Shown here one piece after another: positions 63,448 to 64,000 of a stretch of DNA of 64,000 nt. The stretch's first letter is position 1, and each line of letters opens with the position of its first letter. Origin of the DNA: SHZI01 sp963802215 (GTDB lineage Bacteria > Pseudomonadota > Gammaproteobacteria > Steroidobacterales > GCA-2729495); assembly GCA_963802215.1 (NCBI GenBank), contig CAWDHQ010000001.1, positions 1,798,001-1,862,000 of the forward strand, written 5' to 3'. The translations under genes and the position numbers were made by a program. The notes under the pieces are model-generated. The model ran no database searches and was not told the origin of the DNA. It was given only the letters and a program-made list of their open reading frames with translations.

Positions 63448-64000
63448 ATGTCTGAATTTCCAGGTTCCGTGGGCAGAAGCGGGCGGGCAAAGGGCCTGCG
63501 CCGCCTCTTCATTCGCAAGTCGGTTGCGCAAATGCACGCCGAGCATGCGCAGGGCGAGCTCAAACGGAGCCTTGGCGCGCTGAACCTGGTCCTGCTCGGC
63601 ATCGGCTGCATCATAGGCACCGGCATCTTCGTGCTCACCGGCCGGGCAGCGGCGAATTTCGCCGGCCCCGGCATCATGATCTCCTTCATCATTACCGGCC
63701 TCCTGTGCACGCTCGTCGCGCTCTGCTATGCGGAGCTGGCCTCCGCGGTGCCAGTGTCCGGGTCCGCCTATTCCTATTCCTATGCAGCGATGGGCGAACT
63801 GGCCGCCTGGATCATGGGTCTGCTGCTCGTGCTCGAATACGGGCTCGCCGCAGCCACGGTGGCAGTCGGCTGGTCCGGTTACCTCGTGAGCCTGCTGAAT
63901 GACGTTGGCGTCCATATCTCGCCGGCACTGACAGCCGCACCAGGCGTCGAGATCAAGGAAGCGGGTGTGGTCATCGCCACCGGTCTGATCAACCTGCCCG
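63448..64000 (+). CDS. APC-superfamily amino acid permease, N-terminal part
   Basis: The first 184 codons are in the window and the frame is open to the end. It starts MSEFPGSVGRSGRAKG, has a basic cytoplasmic N-terminus and the APC signature LNLVLLGIGCIIGTGIFVLTG, then helices IMISFIITGLLCTLVALCYAEL and AWIMGLLLVLEYGLAAATVAVGW. The layout fits the YfnA/cationic amino acid transporter branch. It begins five bases after the VOC frame's stop. Confidence 0.88.
   Translation, partial: MSEFPGSVGRSGRAKGLRRLFIRKSVAQMHAEHAQGELKRSLGALNLVLLGIGCIIGTGIFVLTGRAAANFAGPGIMISFIITGLLCTLVALCYAELASAVPVSGSAYSYSYAAMGELAAWIMGLLLVLEYGLAAATVAVGWSGYLVSLLNDVGVHISPALTAAPGVEIKEAGVVIATGLINLP

Overview
The window is GC-rich chromosomal DNA of a gammaproteobacterium. 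The evidence is the gene content and order: rpoN-hpf-rapZ, the rpsU-yqeY-dnaG-rpoD macromolecular-synthesis block, a Pseudomonas-style split class II ribonucleotide reductase (nrdJa/nrdJb), pfp next to hppA, tolC next to waaA and hldE, and GTAG-headed REP palindromes like those of Pseudomonas, Stenotrophomonas and Xanthomonas. I cannot place it to genus. Almost all of it is housekeeping. The accessory parts are the cohesin/dockerin locus with its adjoining insertion sequence, the REP repeats, and a broken VOC gene near the right end.

Layout. 1-1.8 kb: end of rpoN, hpf, rapZ. 1.8-3.8 kb: patatin-like phospholipase and a membrane-anchored peroxiredoxin. 4.2-6.6 kb: a secreted dockerin protein followed by two paralogous cohesin-like proteins with PEP-CTERM tails, closed by a terminator. 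An ISL3-family element (6.69-7.98 kb) sits exactly in the T-tract of that terminator, flanked by a perfect T8 duplication, and rewrites the end of a small convergent gene. 8.2-18.9 kb (minus strand): transketolase, GAPDH, PGK, glycerate 2-kinase, pyruvate kinase, an exported-looking SDR protein and two tandem nucleotide-transporter-like membrane proteins, mostly with 4-bp overlaps or short gaps. 19.1-22.4 kb: metK, ahcY and a methyltransferase (methyl cycle). 22.5-28.1 kb: a cAMP-phosphodiesterase-like protein, a TraB/GumN protein, a rubredoxin, a LON-domain protein, mpl, a membrane protein and rnd. 28.1-32.4 kb: adk, PPi-dependent phosphofructokinase and a proton-pumping pyrophosphatase, a pyrophosphate-energy cluster. 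32.7-41 kb: a GGDEF/EAL sensor, pcm-like, tolC, waaA, hldE. 40.2-43.1 kb: nrdJb and nrdJa with NrdR-like boxes upstream. 43.6-49.6 kb: a DegP/DegQ protease, an NDUFA9-like protein, a lipoprotein peptidase, cca, midA-like. 49.7-52.3 kb: pteridine reductase, folK, folB, tsaD. 52.3-57 kb: rpsU-yqeY-dnaG-rpoD. 57-64 kb: a glutamate-synthase-like flavoprotein, an EEP phosphatase, a kinase, an ICMT-like protein, a CAU tRNA best read as tRNA-Ile2, a glycine-rich RRM protein, an FKBP, a VOC pseudogene and the start of an amino-acid permease.

The most interesting signals are: (1) the compact cohesin/dockerin/PEP-CTERM locus, which looks like a two-part calcium-dependent surface assembly; (2) a family of GTAG-ended palindromes at 3' gene ends, which in seven cases supplies the TAG stop codon, in one case is translated as a protein C-terminus, and in three cases carries a shared inner core; (3) the IS insertion into a terminator T-tract. 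All sequence-level statements come from reading the bases. Family names come from remembered conserved motifs; no database search was run.
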